Assembly: GCF_012931845.1 (NCBI RefSeq) | Contig: NZ_CP051884.1 | Coordinates: 1,240,001-1,304,000 of the forward strand | Origin: Cellulomonas taurus | GTDB taxonomy: Bacteria > Actinomycetota > Actinomycetes > Actinomycetales > Cellulomonadaceae | Direction: 5' to 3' | Length of the DNA stretch: 64,000 nucleotides | In this document: piece by piece, positions 8,290 to 17,891 of the stretch | Layout: every line of letters begins with the position of its first letter | How positions within the stretch are numbered: the stretch's first letter is position 1 | The notes under the pieces: generated by a model | Told to the model about the DNA's origin: nothing | Database searches by the model: none | The model's input: only the letters and a program-made list of their open reading frames with translations | Position numbers and translations under genes: made by a program

Positions 8290-9570
8290 ATGAGGGGTTC
8301 CATCAAGCGGCTGGTCTCGCTGGCCGCCGCGTTCGGGATCGCGTCCGGAGGTCTGCTGCTCGTGCAGGCACCGGCGATGGCGGCGACATGTGGCCCGGCC
8401 TGGTCGGCGTCCACCGCCTACACCGGCGGCGCGACCGTCAGCAAGAACGGCACCAACTACACCGCGAACTGGTGGACGCAGGGCGACGACCCGGTCACCC
8501 AGAGCGGCGGGGCGGGCAGCGGCAAGCCGTGGACGTCGGCGGGTGCGTGCACCGGCGGCGGCGACACCGGTGGCGGGACCGACCCGGGCACCGGCACCAA
8601 CCCGGGGACCGGAACCGCCTCCGGGCTGCTGTTCAGCCCGTACAAGGACGTCACGGTGAACCTGAACTGGAACACCAACCAGATGCGGACCGCCGCCTCC
8701 GGCACGGTCCAGCCGGTGGTCGGTGCGAACAGCCTGGTGTCCACCTTGCTGCCGGACCTCAAGGCGATCACCCTGGCGTTCGCCACCGGCACCTGTGGCA
8801 GCGAGTCCTGGGGCGGGATCGCCAAGGACGCCTTCATCAGCGCGAACATCACGCAGCTGAACTCCGCCGGACTGGACTACGTGGTGTCCACCGGTGGTGC
8901 CGCGGGATCGTTCAAGTGCGCCTCCGGGGATGCGATGAAGGCGTTCATCGCCAGCTATGCGACGCCGCATCTGGTCGGGATCGACTTCGACATCGAGAGC
9001 GGGCAGTCGGTGGCGGACATCCAGGCGCTGGTGAACTCCGCCGCAGCCGCCCAGTCGACCTACCCGAAGATCCGGTTCTCCTTCACGCTGGCCACCCTGG
9101 CGGCGTCCGACGGGTCGTACGGCGGGCTGAACAGCACCGGGGACGCGGTGGTGAAGGCGATCAAGGCGTCGTCGCTGTCGAACTACACGATCAACCTGAT
9201 GACGATGGACTTCGGCCGGGCGACCGCGGCGAACTGCGTGCTCAAGGGCGCCACCTGTGACATGGGCGCGTCCACGATCCAGGCGGCGGTCAACCTCAAC
9301 CACACCTACGGGATCCCGTACACCAAGGTCGAGCTGACCCCGATGATCGGGGTGAACGACGTGGCGGACGAGGTGTTCACCCTGGCCGATGTGAACACTG
9401 TGACCAGCTGGGCGGTGACCAACAAGATCGCGGGCCTGCACCACTGGTCGCTGGACCGGGACACCCCGTGCGCGTCCCCGCAGTCGACCGCCTCGCCGAT
9501 CTGCAGCTCGGTGACCGGATCGACCCCGTTGCAGTGGACCAAGCGGTTCCTGACCGCCCTGGGTCAGTAG
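8290..9570 (+). CDS. Secreted GH18 chitinase with CBM5/12 chitin-binding module
   Basis: An extracellular endo-acting chitinase of 426 residues. It begins with a Sec signal peptide ending in APAMA (about residue 31), then a CBM5/12 module (about 33-89, CGPAWSASTAYTGG...TANWWTQGDDP), a Gly/Thr/Pro linker with GTD/GTN repeats, and a GH18 barrel. The active-site motif GIDFDIES carries the catalytic Glu236. The ATG at 8290 follows AGGGGGA and starts at the signal peptide; an earlier in-frame start would add ten unlikely residues. It ends at a strong hairpin shared with the convergent map gene. Confidence 0.95.
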   Translation: MRGSIKRLVSLAAAFGIASGGLLLVQAPAMAATCGPAWSASTAYTGGATVSKNGTNYTANWWTQGDDPVTQSGGAGSGKPWTSAGACTGGGDTGGGTDPGTGTNPGTGTASGLLFSPYKDVTVNLNWNTNQMRTAASGTVQPVVGANSLVSTLLPDLKAITLAFATGTCGSESWGGIAKDAFISANITQLNSAGLDYVVSTGGAAGSFKCASGDAMKAFIASYATPHLVGIDFDIESGQSVADIQALVNSAAAAQSTYPKIRFSFTLATLAASDGSYGGLNSTGDAVVKAIKASSLSNYTINLMTMDFGRATAANCVLKGATCDMGASTIQAAVNLNHTYGIPYTKVELTPMIGVNDVADEVFTLADVNTVTSWAVTNKIAGLHHWSLDRDTPCASPQSTASPICSSVTGSTPLQWTKRFLTALGQ

Positions 9571-9583
9571 GCAGGGTCAGTGG

Positions 9584-9616
9584 GCGGGCGCGGTGGTCGG
9601 TGACCATCGCGCCCGC
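9584..9616. terminator. Bidirectional hairpin between chitinase and map
   Basis: A 15-bp stem with one G-T wobble (GCGGGCGCG...CGCGCCCGC) and a three-base loop lies between convergent genes. No clear U-tract is present. Confidence 0.65.
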
Positions 9617-9631
9617 TCCGCCTGCCGGGGC

Positions 9632-10402
9632 TCACGCGCTGCGGGTGAGGATCTCCGCGCCGTCCTCGGTGATCAGCACGGTGTGCTCGCTGTGCGCGGT
9701 CCGCGCCCCGGTGGCGCTGCGCAGCGTCCAGCCGTCGGCGTCGGTGACCAGCTCGTCGGTGTCGGCCATGATCCAGGGCTCGATGGCCAGCAGCAGACCG
9801 GGGCGCAGGGTGTACCCGCGGCCGGGGCGTCCGTCGTTGGAGATGTGCGGGTCCTGGTGCATGGTCGAGCCGACGCCGTGGCCACCGAACTCCAGGTTGA
9901 CCGGGTACCCGGCCTCGGTGAGCACCGTGCCGATGGCGTGGGACAGGTCGCCGATCTTGGCACCGGGCCGGGCCACCGCGATCGCGGCCGCCAGTGCGCG
10001 CTGGGTCGCGTCGATCATGTCCTGGTCCGCCTGCGACGCGCGGCCGCCGACCACGAAGCTGATCGCCGCGTCGGCCACCACCCCGTCCAGCGACACCGCG
10101 AGGTCCAGGGTGAGCAGGTCGCCGTCCGCGAGCCGGTAGTCGTGCGGCTTGCCGTGCAGCACGGCGTCGTTCACCGAGGTGCAGATGTAGTGCCCGAACG
10201 GCCCGTCGCCGAAGGACGGCGCGTAGTCGACGTAGCAGGACACCGCGCCCGCCTCGACGATCATCTGCCGGGTCCACTCGTCGATCTCCAGCAGGTTGGT
10301 CCCGGCGGTGGCCCGGGACTTCATCGCCGCCAGGATGCTGCCGACCAGGGCGCCGACGGCGCGGGCGCGGGGGAACTCGCTGGGGCTGAGGATCTCGATC
10401 AT
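9632..10402 (-). CDS. map: Type I methionine aminopeptidase
   Basis: Removes the initiator methionine from nascent proteins. The 256-residue product has the M24 pita-bread fold with metal ligands in LTLDLAVSLDG, GGHGVGSTMHQDP (His) and LAIEPWI (Glu), plus Glu in SEHTVLI. It lacks the N-terminal zinc-finger extension of some actinobacterial paralogues. The ATG at 10402 gives the expected family start; further upstream the open frame is shadow sequence. The TetR gene ends eight bases upstream, so GNAT, TetR and map may share a transcript. Confidence 0.93.
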   Translation of the reverse strand: MIEILSPSEFPRARAVGALVGSILAAMKSRATAGTNLLEIDEWTRQMIVEAGAVSCYVDYAPSFGDGPFGHYICTSVNDAVLHGKPHDYRLADGDLLTLDLAVSLDGVVADAAISFVVGGRASQADQDMIDATQRALAAAIAVARPGAKIGDLSHAIGTVLTEAGYPVNLEFGGHGVGSTMHQDPHISNDGRPGRGYTLRPGLLLAIEPWIMADTDELVTDADGWTLRSATGARTAHSEHTVLITEDGAEILTRSA

Positions 10403-10410
10403 GGTGGGCC

Positions 10411-11049
10411 TTACTGCACGGGTGGGTCGTTGACGGGCCTGGCCAGGGTAGTCGGCTCCGTCGCCACCCGAGCCAGACCGGCGGCGAACAGCGCCACCGA
10501 CCCCTCCGCCGCCCGGTCGTCCCGGGTGCTCAGCCAGCCCGCCATGATCCCGGTGGCGGCGGCGACCAGTCCTTCGGCGAGGGTGCGGGGGTCCAATGCG
10601 ACCGGGGAGTCGTCCGCCCGCCACCGGTGCAGCATCGCCTCGGCCTGGTCGACGTAGGCGGTGTGCTCCCGGCGGGCGACGTGCACGAGCTCGGGGGTGC
10701 GGGCGGCCACGTCGACCAGCTCCGCGGTGAGCAGGTGGTACTCCGGGTCGGTGCGCACCCGGTCGAGGATCGCGCGCAGGGCTGCGGCGATCCCGGACTC
10801 CAGGTCGTCGGTGGCGGCGACCGCGACCCAGGCCTGACCGAGTGACGCGTCCAGCTCCCGGTCCAGCAGGGCCGCGAACAGCTCGTCCTTGGAGCCGAAG
10901 CAGTAGTGGAAGGCACCCTGGGGCAGCCCGGCCTGGTCGGCGACGGCGCGGGTGGTGGCGGCGCTGATCCCGCCGACCCGCATCACGGCGACGGCGGCGT
11001 CGAGCAGCTGCTCCCGGCGTTCGGCGGCGGGGCGGTGTTCACGGACCAC
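10411..11049 (-). CDS. TetR-family transcriptional regulator
   Basis: A 212-residue regulator with the TetR helix-turn-helix near its start (RREQLLDAAVAV...TTRAVADQAGLPQGAFHYCFGSKDEL) and a helical ligand domain. The GTG at 11049 is preferred because AGGAG lies nine bases upstream; a longer GTG start at 11118 would overlap the acetyltransferase gene. It sits between the GNAT and map genes on one strand. Target and ligand are unknown. Confidence 0.87.
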   Translation of the reverse strand: MVREHRPAAERREQLLDAAVAVMRVGGISAATTRAVADQAGLPQGAFHYCFGSKDELFAALLDRELDASLGQAWVAVAATDDLESGIAAALRAILDRVRTDPEYHLLTAELVDVAARTPELVHVARREHTAYVDQAEAMLHRWRADDSPVALDPRTLAEGLVAAATGIMAGWLSTRDDRAAEGSVALFAAGLARVATEPTTLARPVNDPPVQ

Positions 11050-11096
11050 GGTGCGGGACTCCTGGGCAGGACGAGCGGGGCGGGGCGAGCGGGGCG

Positions 11097-11723
11097 TCAG
11101 GCGGTGACCGGCCGCCACATCGCGATCGGCTCGCCCTGTCCCGGGAAGCCTGCCACCTGCCCGGTCGAGCGGAAACCGTGCCGCGCGTACAGCCCGGAGC
11201 TGCGCCGGGTGGAGGCCTCCAGGTAGGCGGGCTGTGCCGGGGTCCGGTCCAGCTGCGCCAGCCGGTGGTCGAGCAGCGCCGAGCCGATGCCCCGCCCGTG
11301 ACCGTCCGGGTGCACGCCGATCGCCGCCAGGTACCAGTGCGGGCTGCGCGGGCGGGCCGCGTGCATCAGCCGGTCCAGAGCGGCGGCCCGGCGCAGCCCG
11401 GTCGGCCCGAAGGCCCGCCAGTAGTCGCGCAGGTCGGCGAGCACGGTCAGCGGGGACCAGGGTGCCCGTCCTGGCGCCGACCAGACCGCGACCCCGAGCA
11501 CGGTCGCATCGCCCTCGGTCCGGGCCAGGTCGACCACCCCGTGCCGCAGGGCCGAGCGGGCCAGGACGGCGAACACGTGCCGGAGCCCGCGCTCGTCGGT
11601 GCCGAAGTGGGACATCACGCGGTCGCCGTGCAGGGCACGGGCCAGCACGGCCGCGGCAGCGGACACATGGGCGGGTGCGGCGGGGGAGATGAGGACGGGT
11701 GCGTCGGGGGAGGTGGGCGTCAT
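11097..11723 (-). CDS. GNAT-family N-acetyltransferase
   Basis: A 208-residue acetyl-CoA-dependent acetyltransferase. The acetyl-CoA-binding motif is IGVHPDGHGRGIGSALLDHRL, followed by YLEAS and the late LYARHGFR element of the fold. The substrate is not predictable. The ATG lies six bases behind the -10-like box TAAACT, so the mRNA is probably leaderless. The downstream TetR gene may regulate it. Confidence 0.88.
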   Translation of the reverse strand: MTPTSPDAPVLISPAAPAHVSAAAAVLARALHGDRVMSHFGTDERGLRHVFAVLARSALRHGVVDLARTEGDATVLGVAVWSAPGRAPWSPLTVLADLRDYWRAFGPTGLRRAAALDRLMHAARPRSPHWYLAAIGVHPDGHGRGIGSALLDHRLAQLDRTPAQPAYLEASTRRSSGLYARHGFRSTGQVAGFPGQGEPIAMWRPVTA

Positions 11724-11729
11724 GCGGTG

Positions 11730-11735
11730 AGTTTA
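11730..11735 (-). promoter_or_regulatory. -10 box of a probable leaderless promoter (GNAT gene)
   Basis: TAAACT on the minus strand ends six bases before the ATG, leaving no room for a ribosome-binding site. No good -35 box is visible. Confidence 0.5.
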
Positions 11736-12005
11736 GGTCAAACGCTCAAGTCGCACGACCTAGACCCGGCTGTGACCGTCCTGTGACCTCGATGACCGGT
11801 TGTCCGCCCCTGACGACGGTCCAGCCGCCCACCCTCGGAACGCCGCCGCGCCGTCCCTAAGTTGGCGACCGCGGCCCACGGACTCGGATGTCCGGGCCGC
11901 TCAGGTCAGCTCGGCGTGCTGCGTCGGAGGTCGCCAGACCCGCCCAACGGGGGGAGGGGGTCGGCGCACCGGGCAGCAGGGCCGCACGACGGACAAGGAA
12001 GGTCA

Positions 12006-14396
12006 ATGAAGACGACGACACGACCCCAGCGCGGAACCCTCCGGGGTGTCGCGGCGGTCACCGGTGTGGCCCTGTTCGCCCTGACGGCGTGCAGCTCGGG
12101 CAGCCCCGAGGACCAGAGCTCGGACGCCAGCAGCTTCACCACCCGCGATGTCAGCGACGGCAAGACCGACTTCGTGGTCGTGACCAACCCGGCGGGCGGC
12201 GCGACGCTGTCCTACGGCAAGGACAGCGGCATCGAGCTGCTGACCGAGACGGTGGACGGCACGGAGTACGCGTTCAAGGACATGAACGGCAACGGCGAGC
12301 TGGACCTGTGGGAGGACTGGCGCGAGTCGGCCGCCGACCGGGCCGCGGACCTGGCGGGGCAGCTGTCGAAGGAGCAGATCGCCGGGCTGATGCTGTTCAG
12401 CTCGCACGAGCGCTCCCCGGCGGACGGCATCTCCGACGCGCAGAAGGAGTACCTGTCCGAGTCGCGGCTGCGCAATGTGCTCAACGCCGGTCCGAACGAC
12501 GTGCAGGCGAACGTCACCTGGTCCAACCAGCTGCAGTCCTACGTCGAGGGCCTGGCCACCGAGGACGAGCCCTACGTCCCGGTGAACTTCAGCTCCGACC
12601 CGCGCTCCACCGCCGAGAGCGGCGGCAACTACAACGCCTCCGGTGACATCTCGCGCTGGCCGTCGAACCTCGGCCTCGCCGCTACCTTCGACACCGAGAC
12701 GATGACCGCGTTCGCCCAGGCGGTCTCCGCGGAGTACCGCGCGCTGGGCATCGGCACCGCGCTCAGCCCGCAGATCGACCTGGCCACCGACCCGCGCTGG
12801 CTGCGGGTGGACGGCACGTTCGGGGAGAACGTCGAGCTGTCGACCGAGCTGGCCCAGGCCTACGTCGACGGCTTCCAGACCACCCCCGACGACGAGGACG
12901 GCTGGGGCGACGAGTCGGTCAACGCGATGATCAAGCACTGGGCCGGTGACGGTCCGGGCGAGGGCGGCCGCGAGTCGCACACCGAGGCCGGCAAGTACGG
13001 CGTCTACCCGGGCGACAACTTCGACGCACACGCCGAGGTCTTCCTGGGCGCGATGGACTCCGCCGCGGTGATGACCGCCTACTCGATCGCGCTGGACGGC
13101 GAGGGGCAGCCGCTGGGCGGCGGCGACCGGAAGGGGTCGGCCTACGACTCCTACCGCACCGACCTGCTGCGCCAGAACTTCGACGGGGTGGTCGTCACCG
13201 ACTGGGGCGTCACCGCCGGTGGCAGCACCGACCCCGAAGCGCTGATCGGCACCTCCTGGGGTGTGGACGACCTGACCGTGGCCGAGCGGCACTACGCGAT
13301 CCTGCAGAACGGGGTCGACATGTTCGGCGGCAACAACGCCGTCGCCCCGGTGCTCGAGGCCTACGACCTGTGGCAGGCCGACTACGAGGCCGGCGTGAAC
13401 GAGGTCGACGCCGACACCCGGTTCGCCGAGTCCGGCACCCGCATCCTGAAGATGCTCATCCAGCCGGGTCTGTACGAGAACCCCTACCTGGACCTGGACG
13501 AGGCCAAGGAGATCGTGGCCAGCCAGGACAAGCTGGACGCCGGGTATCAGGCGCAGCTCGACTCCGTGGTGCTGCTGAAGAACGACGCCGACACGGTCGC
13601 CGCCGCCGAGGCCGGTGACTGGAAGGACAAGACGGTCTACATCCCGCGGAACTTCGACACCGGCCAGGCAGGGCTGTTCGGCCCGGGGGAGTACGCCGAG
13701 GGCCCCGGCCTGACCGTGGAGATCGCCGAGCAGTACTTCGGCACCGTCATCACCGACGAGGCCGAGCTGGACGCGGACGAGAAGGTCGTCTCCTACACCG
13801 CCCCCGACCTGTCCGACGTTGACCTGGTGCTGGTCGGGATGGACTCGCCGAGCAGCGGCGCCGTCTTCGCCAACTCCGGTCACGACGAGGAGACCGACGA
13901 GTGGTACCCGCTGTCCCTGCAGTACCGCCCGTACACCGCTGACGGCGAGCACGTGCGTCAGGTGTCCATCTCCGGTGACCTGCTGCCGGACGGCACCCAG
14001 CAGAACCGGTCGTACTTCGGGAACACCTCCCGCACCTCCAACGAGTCCGATCTGGACGCGTTCGAGCGGGCGGTGGCGGCGGTCGAGGCCTCCGGCAAGG
14101 ACATCCCGGTGATCACCGTGCTGAAGGCGAAGAACCCGACCGTCCCGGCCGAGTTCGAGGCGAAGTCCGACGCGATCCTGGTCGGCTTCGGGGTCAGCGA
14201 CCAGGCACTGATCGAGACCGCGATCGGCCTGTCCGAGCCGCAGGGTCGGCTGCCGATCGCCTTCCCGGCCTCGATGGACGCGGTCGAGGCGCAGCTGGAG
14301 GACGTCCAGGAGGACACCGAGCCCTACGTCGACGCGGCGGGCAACAGCTACACCTTCGGCTTCGGCCTGAACTACAGCGGCCCGATCGCGGGCTGA
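12006..14396 (+). CDS. GH3 beta-glycosidase lipoprotein
   Basis: A 796-residue exported lipoprotein: signal peptide with lipobox LTAC (lipidated Cys29). A calcium-loop-like element DMNGNGELDLWEDW precedes the GH3 N-terminal barrel, whose nucleophile is Asp399 in VVVTDWGVT; KHWAGDGPGEGGRESHTEAGKY carries conserved KH and active-site residues. The GH3_C alpha/beta domain follows. The GH3 order is the usual barrel-first one, unlike the neighbour at 14904. A second lipoprotein and that permuted GH3 follow at once, so the three likely work together at the cell surface on one oligosaccharide. The ATG at 12006 starts the signal peptide. The 280 bases upstream hold no further gene. Confidence 0.92.
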   Translation: MKTTTRPQRGTLRGVAAVTGVALFALTACSSGSPEDQSSDASSFTTRDVSDGKTDFVVVTNPAGGATLSYGKDSGIELLTETVDGTEYAFKDMNGNGELDLWEDWRESAADRAADLAGQLSKEQIAGLMLFSSHERSPADGISDAQKEYLSESRLRNVLNAGPNDVQANVTWSNQLQSYVEGLATEDEPYVPVNFSSDPRSTAESGGNYNASGDISRWPSNLGLAATFDTETMTAFAQAVSAEYRALGIGTALSPQIDLATDPRWLRVDGTFGENVELSTELAQAYVDGFQTTPDDEDGWGDESVNAMIKHWAGDGPGEGGRESHTEAGKYGVYPGDNFDAHAEVFLGAMDSAAVMTAYSIALDGEGQPLGGGDRKGSAYDSYRTDLLRQNFDGVVVTDWGVTAGGSTDPEALIGTSWGVDDLTVAERHYAILQNGVDMFGGNNAVAPVLEAYDLWQADYEAGVNEVDADTRFAESGTRILKMLIQPGLYENPYLDLDEAKEIVASQDKLDAGYQAQLDSVVLLKNDADTVAAAEAGDWKDKTVYIPRNFDTGQAGLFGPGEYAEGPGLTVEIAEQYFGTVITDEAELDADEKVVSYTAPDLSDVDLVLVGMDSPSSGAVFANSGHDEETDEWYPLSLQYRPYTADGEHVRQVSISGDLLPDGTQQNRSYFGNTSRTSNESDLDAFERAVAAVEASGKDIPVITVLKAKNPTVPAEFEAKSDAILVGFGVSDQALIETAIGLSEPQGRLPIAFPASMDAVEAQLEDVQEDTEPYVDAAGNSYTFGFGLNYSGPIAG

Positions 14397-14493
14397 GACC
14401 TCCCGGGTGGTCGGCGGCGCGGTCGTCGGCCACCCGGGGGCACGGCCACGGGGTGGGCCCGTGGTCAGCACATCGGAATCAAGGAGCACACCT

Positions 14494-14907
14494 GTGAAGC
14501 GCACCATCATCACCACCGGCCTGACCGCGCTGATCGCCCTCACCGGCGCCTTCGGTCTGGCGGCCTGCAGCAGCGGCGACGACGCGGCCTCCGGTGGTGA
14601 GACCGCCGCCACCACCACCCAGGACGTCGACGTCGCCGAGGACCTGGAGAACGCCCGGGTCGCCGTCGCCGACGCACTGGCCGAGGACGACTCCTGGAAC
14701 CAGATCATGCTGGCCAGCGACGTGAAGGCCCCGACCGTCAAGTACGGCCTGCTGGTGGTGCCCTACTCGTTCTCCGAGGCGGCATCGCGGGTGCAGGGCA
14801 CCATCACGATCACCGACGGCAAGTACACGATCGACGCCGATTCGGCCGAGTCCGGCAAGACCTGGCAGATCGACCAGGACGGCACCATCACCGAGGTCAC
14901 CGAATGA
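14494..14907 (+). CDS. Small lipoprotein of unknown function in the GH3 cluster
   Basis: A 137-residue predicted lipoprotein (lipobox LAAC, lipidated Cys25) with an acidic mature part ending in a short beta-rich domain (GTITITDGKYTIDAD...TWQIDQDGTITEV). The GTG start has AAGGAG eight bases upstream. Its stop overlaps the start of the membrane GH3 (ATGA), indicating coupled translation. I do not recognise the family. Its place between two exported GH3 enzymes suggests a substrate-binding or chaperone role, which is inference only. Confidence 0.8.
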   Translation: MKRTIITTGLTALIALTGAFGLAACSSGDDAASGGETAATTTQDVDVAEDLENARVAVADALAEDDSWNQIMLASDVKAPTVKYGLLVVPYSFSEAASRVQGTITITDGKYTIDADSAESGKTWQIDQDGTITEVTE

Positions 14908-17804
14908 GCGCGCGCACCACGCGCCGGATGTCGAACCGCGCGTACCTGTCGATCTGGGTCCCGGTGCTCGCGCTGGTCACCCTGATCGCCGTGGTGGCGA
15001 ACATCGCCCTGGTGGTCGCGGGCGGCTGGGTCGCCTCCCAGTTCGGCTCGGGCACCTACACCTTCACCAACGCGGAGGAGTCGGCTGACTGGGACACCGA
15101 CTACTACACCGCGGACTACGCCGACATCGACGAGGTGGACGCGGCGGCCGAGGCGCTGGTGCAGGAGATCTCCGGAGCGGGCATCGTGCTGGCCAAGAAC
15201 GAGTCGGCCGCCCTGCCGCTGGCCGCCGGAGCGCGGGTGACCATGCTCGGTCGCGCCGCCGCGGACCCGGTGTTCGGCGGTTCCGGCTCCGGATCGGTGG
15301 ACACCAACTCGGCCGTCACCGCGCGCGCCGGGCTGGAGAACGCCGGATTCGTGGTGAACGACGCCGTGTTCGCCACCATCGAGTCCTTCGCCGCGGAGAA
15401 CGACCGTGGCTACATCGAGATGGACAACCCGGACGCCTCGTCGTACACCATCGGTGAGCTGCCGGTGGAGCAGTACCAGGCGCAGCAGTCCACCTTCGCC
15501 GACTACGGCGACGCCGCGGTGGTCTACCTCGGCCGTCCCGGCGGTGAGGGCGGTGACCTGGCCACCGACATGGAGGGCTGGGACGACAACTACGTCCCCG
15601 GCCAGCACCAGCTGGAGCTGAACCAGGACGAGAAGGACCTGATCGAGCTGGCGAAGGCCGACTTCGACACCGTGGTGGTGGTGATCAACGCCTCGACCAC
15701 GATGGAGCTGGGTCTGCTCCAGGACGACGCCGGGGTGGACGCCATCCTGCTCGCCGGGTCGCCCGGTGCCACCGGCCTGAACGCGCTGGGCAGGATCCTG
15801 TCCGGCGACGTGAACCCGTCCGGCAAAACCTCGGACCTGTGGGCGGCGGACTTCACCGCCGACCCGACGTTCGTGAACTTCGGCGGGTTCGTCTACGAGA
15901 ACCTGTCGGTCTCCTACCCGGTGTCGGCGGTCGAGACGGCCACCTCCAACGCGACCATCACCGACCAGGCGCCGTTCGTGGACTACGCGGAGGGCATCTA
16001 CGTCGGCTACCGGTACTACGAGACCGCCGCGGTCGAGGGCTTCCTGGACTACGACCAGGCCGTCGTCTACCCCTTCGGCTACGGCCTGAGCTACACCGAC
16101 TTCGACTGGCAGGTGCTCGGGTCGACCGAGTCCGACGGTGTGATCAGCACCCAGGTCCAGGTGACCAACACCGGTGACGTCGCGGGCAAGGACGTCGTGG
16201 AGCTCTACTACACGGCGCCGTACACCCCGGGCGGGATCGAGAAGTCGGCCGTGGTGCTCGGTGGCTTCGACAAGACGGGGCTGATCGAGCCGGGTGCCAG
16301 CGAGACGGTGACCATCGACCTGCCGGTCGAGGACATGGCGTCCTACGACTACCAGGACGCGAAGGCCTACGTGCTGGAGGCGGGCGACTACCAGCTCACC
16401 GTGCGCTCGGACTCGCACACGGTGGTGGCCGACGCGCTGACCTACACCGTCGACGCGGATGTCGTGTACTCCGGTGACGACCACCGCGAGTCGGACCGGG
16501 CGGCGGTGACCAACCAGTTCGACGACGTGTCGGCACGATTCGGCGAGGGCGGCGTCACCCCGCTGTCCCGCGCCGACTTCGCCGGGACCTTCCCGACCGC
16601 ACCGACCGGTGACCTGCTGGTCGCCGACGACGCGGTGGCCGCCGGGTTCGCCGCCTGGGACTACGAGGCGGTCGCCGACGCCTTCGACGGGGAGATGCCC
16701 GCCACCGGGGCCGGCACCGAGCTGTCGCTGATCGATCTGCGCGGTCTGCCCAAGGACGACCCGCAGTGGCAGGAGCTGCTGGACTCGCTGTCGGTCGGCG
16801 ACATGACCGACATGCTGCTCAACGGTGCCTACCAGACCGCCGCCATCGGGTCGATCGGCAAGCCGCAGACCACCGAACCGGACGGCCCTGCCGGGTTCTC
16901 CTCCTTCATCAACTCGTCGATCAACGGCGTGGCCTACCCGTCCGAGTTCCTGATCGCGCAGACCTGGGACGTGGACCTGGGCCGCGCGATGGGCGAGATG
17001 CTCGGCAACGAGGCGATGCAGAAGGACATCAACGGGTGGTACGCCCCGGCGGCGAACCTGCACCGCTCACCGTTCGCCGGCCGCAACTTCGAGTACTACT
17101 CGGAGGACCCGTTCCTGTCCGGCGCGATGATGACCTCGGTCGCCAACGGTGCGGCCACCAAGGGCGTCTACACCACGCTCAAGCACTTCGCGCTGAACGA
17201 CCAGGAGACCAACCGGGTCAACAACGGCCTCGCGACCTGGGCCACCGAGCAGACCATCCGGGAGATCTACCTCAAGCCGTTCGAGATGGCGGTCAAGGGG
17301 ATCACGATGGACGTGGCCTACCTGGCGGACACCGAGGGCACGATCGAGCACACCACCGTCGGGTCCACCGCGGTGATGAGCTCCTTCAACCGGATCGGGG
17401 CGACCTGGGCCGGTGGCTCGCGGGCACTGATGCACGACGTGCTGCGGGAGGAGTGGGGATTCGAGGGCTTCGCGATCTCCGACTTCAACCTCTACCCGTA
17501 CATGAACCCGAACCAGGGGATCAGTGCCGGCACCGACCTCACGCTGACCTTCCAGCCGTCGAAGTCCTTCGGCGACACGAGCTCGGCCAAGGCGGTGAGC
17601 GACATCCGCACCGCGACCCACAACATCCTGTTCACCGTGGCGAACTCCAACGCGATGAACGGGCTGGCTCCGGGTGCGACCGTCGACTACACCCCGCCGA
17701 CCTGGGTCTACATCCAGATCGTCGCGACGGTGGTGGTCGGTCTCCTGGTGGTCGCCGGGGTGGTCATGGTCATCCGCCGGGTGCGCCGGAACCGCACGGC
17801 CTGA
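14904..17804 (+). CDS. Membrane-anchored GH3 glycosidase with permuted domain order
   Basis: A 966-residue GH3 protein with a membrane segment at each end (about residues 18-44 and 935-958). The order is inverted: the GH3_C alpha/beta domain comes first (about 70-340, GIVLAKNESAALPL...AVVYLGRPGGEGGD), then a FnIII-like domain (about 420-520, TNTGDVAGKDVVELYY), and the barrel last with KHFALNDQETNR and the nucleophile Asp860 in FAISDFNLY. Similar arrangements are known among membrane-bound bifidobacterial and actinobacterial GH3 enzymes. Both ends being anchored would hold the catalytic body outside the membrane. The ATG overlaps the preceding lipoprotein stop. Confidence 0.92.
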   Translation: MSARTTRRMSNRAYLSIWVPVLALVTLIAVVANIALVVAGGWVASQFGSGTYTFTNAEESADWDTDYYTADYADIDEVDAAAEALVQEISGAGIVLAKNESAALPLAAGARVTMLGRAAADPVFGGSGSGSVDTNSAVTARAGLENAGFVVNDAVFATIESFAAENDRGYIEMDNPDASSYTIGELPVEQYQAQQSTFADYGDAAVVYLGRPGGEGGDLATDMEGWDDNYVPGQHQLELNQDEKDLIELAKADFDTVVVVINASTTMELGLLQDDAGVDAILLAGSPGATGLNALGRILSGDVNPSGKTSDLWAADFTADPTFVNFGGFVYENLSVSYPVSAVETATSNATITDQAPFVDYAEGIYVGYRYYETAAVEGFLDYDQAVVYPFGYGLSYTDFDWQVLGSTESDGVISTQVQVTNTGDVAGKDVVELYYTAPYTPGGIEKSAVVLGGFDKTGLIEPGASETVTIDLPVEDMASYDYQDAKAYVLEAGDYQLTVRSDSHTVVADALTYTVDADVVYSGDDHRESDRAAVTNQFDDVSARFGEGGVTPLSRADFAGTFPTAPTGDLLVADDAVAAGFAAWDYEAVADAFDGEMPATGAGTELSLIDLRGLPKDDPQWQELLDSLSVGDMTDMLLNGAYQTAAIGSIGKPQTTEPDGPAGFSSFINSSINGVAYPSEFLIAQTWDVDLGRAMGEMLGNEAMQKDINGWYAPAANLHRSPFAGRNFEYYSEDPFLSGAMMTSVANGAATKGVYTTLKHFALNDQETNRVNNGLATWATEQTIREIYLKPFEMAVKGITMDVAYLADTEGTIEHTTVGSTAVMSSFNRIGATWAGGSRALMHDVLREEWGFEGFAISDFNLYPYMNPNQGISAGTDLTLTFQPSKSFGDTSSAKAVSDIRTATHNILFTVANSNAMNGLAPGATVDYTPPTWVYIQIVATVVVGLLVVAGVVMVIRRVRRNRTA

Positions 17805-17817
17805 CCCACCCGACCCC

Positions 17818-17858
17818 GTCCCGCCGGGCGACGCGAGCCCACCTCCGCCCGGCGGGAC
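17818..17858. terminator. Bidirectional hairpin after the GH3 cluster
   Basis: GTCCCGCCGGGC and GCCCGGCGGGAC form a perfect 12-bp stem with a 17-base loop between the convergent GH3 and TetR genes. Confidence 0.65.
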
Positions 17859-17891
17859 GGATCCCATCCGATGCGTCCGACGAGGGGCGGG

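Noticed and set aside
12003..14741. A 912-codon open frame on the minus strand opposite the GH3 lipoprotein gene
   Set aside because: It is an antisense shadow caused by high GC; the plus strand encodes a recognisable GH3 enzyme with lipobox and catalytic motif.
14763..17063. A 766-codon minus-strand open frame opposite the membrane GH3 gene
   Set aside because: Antisense shadow with His/Arg/Gly-rich composition and no domain signatures; the plus-strand protein has clear GH3 domains.
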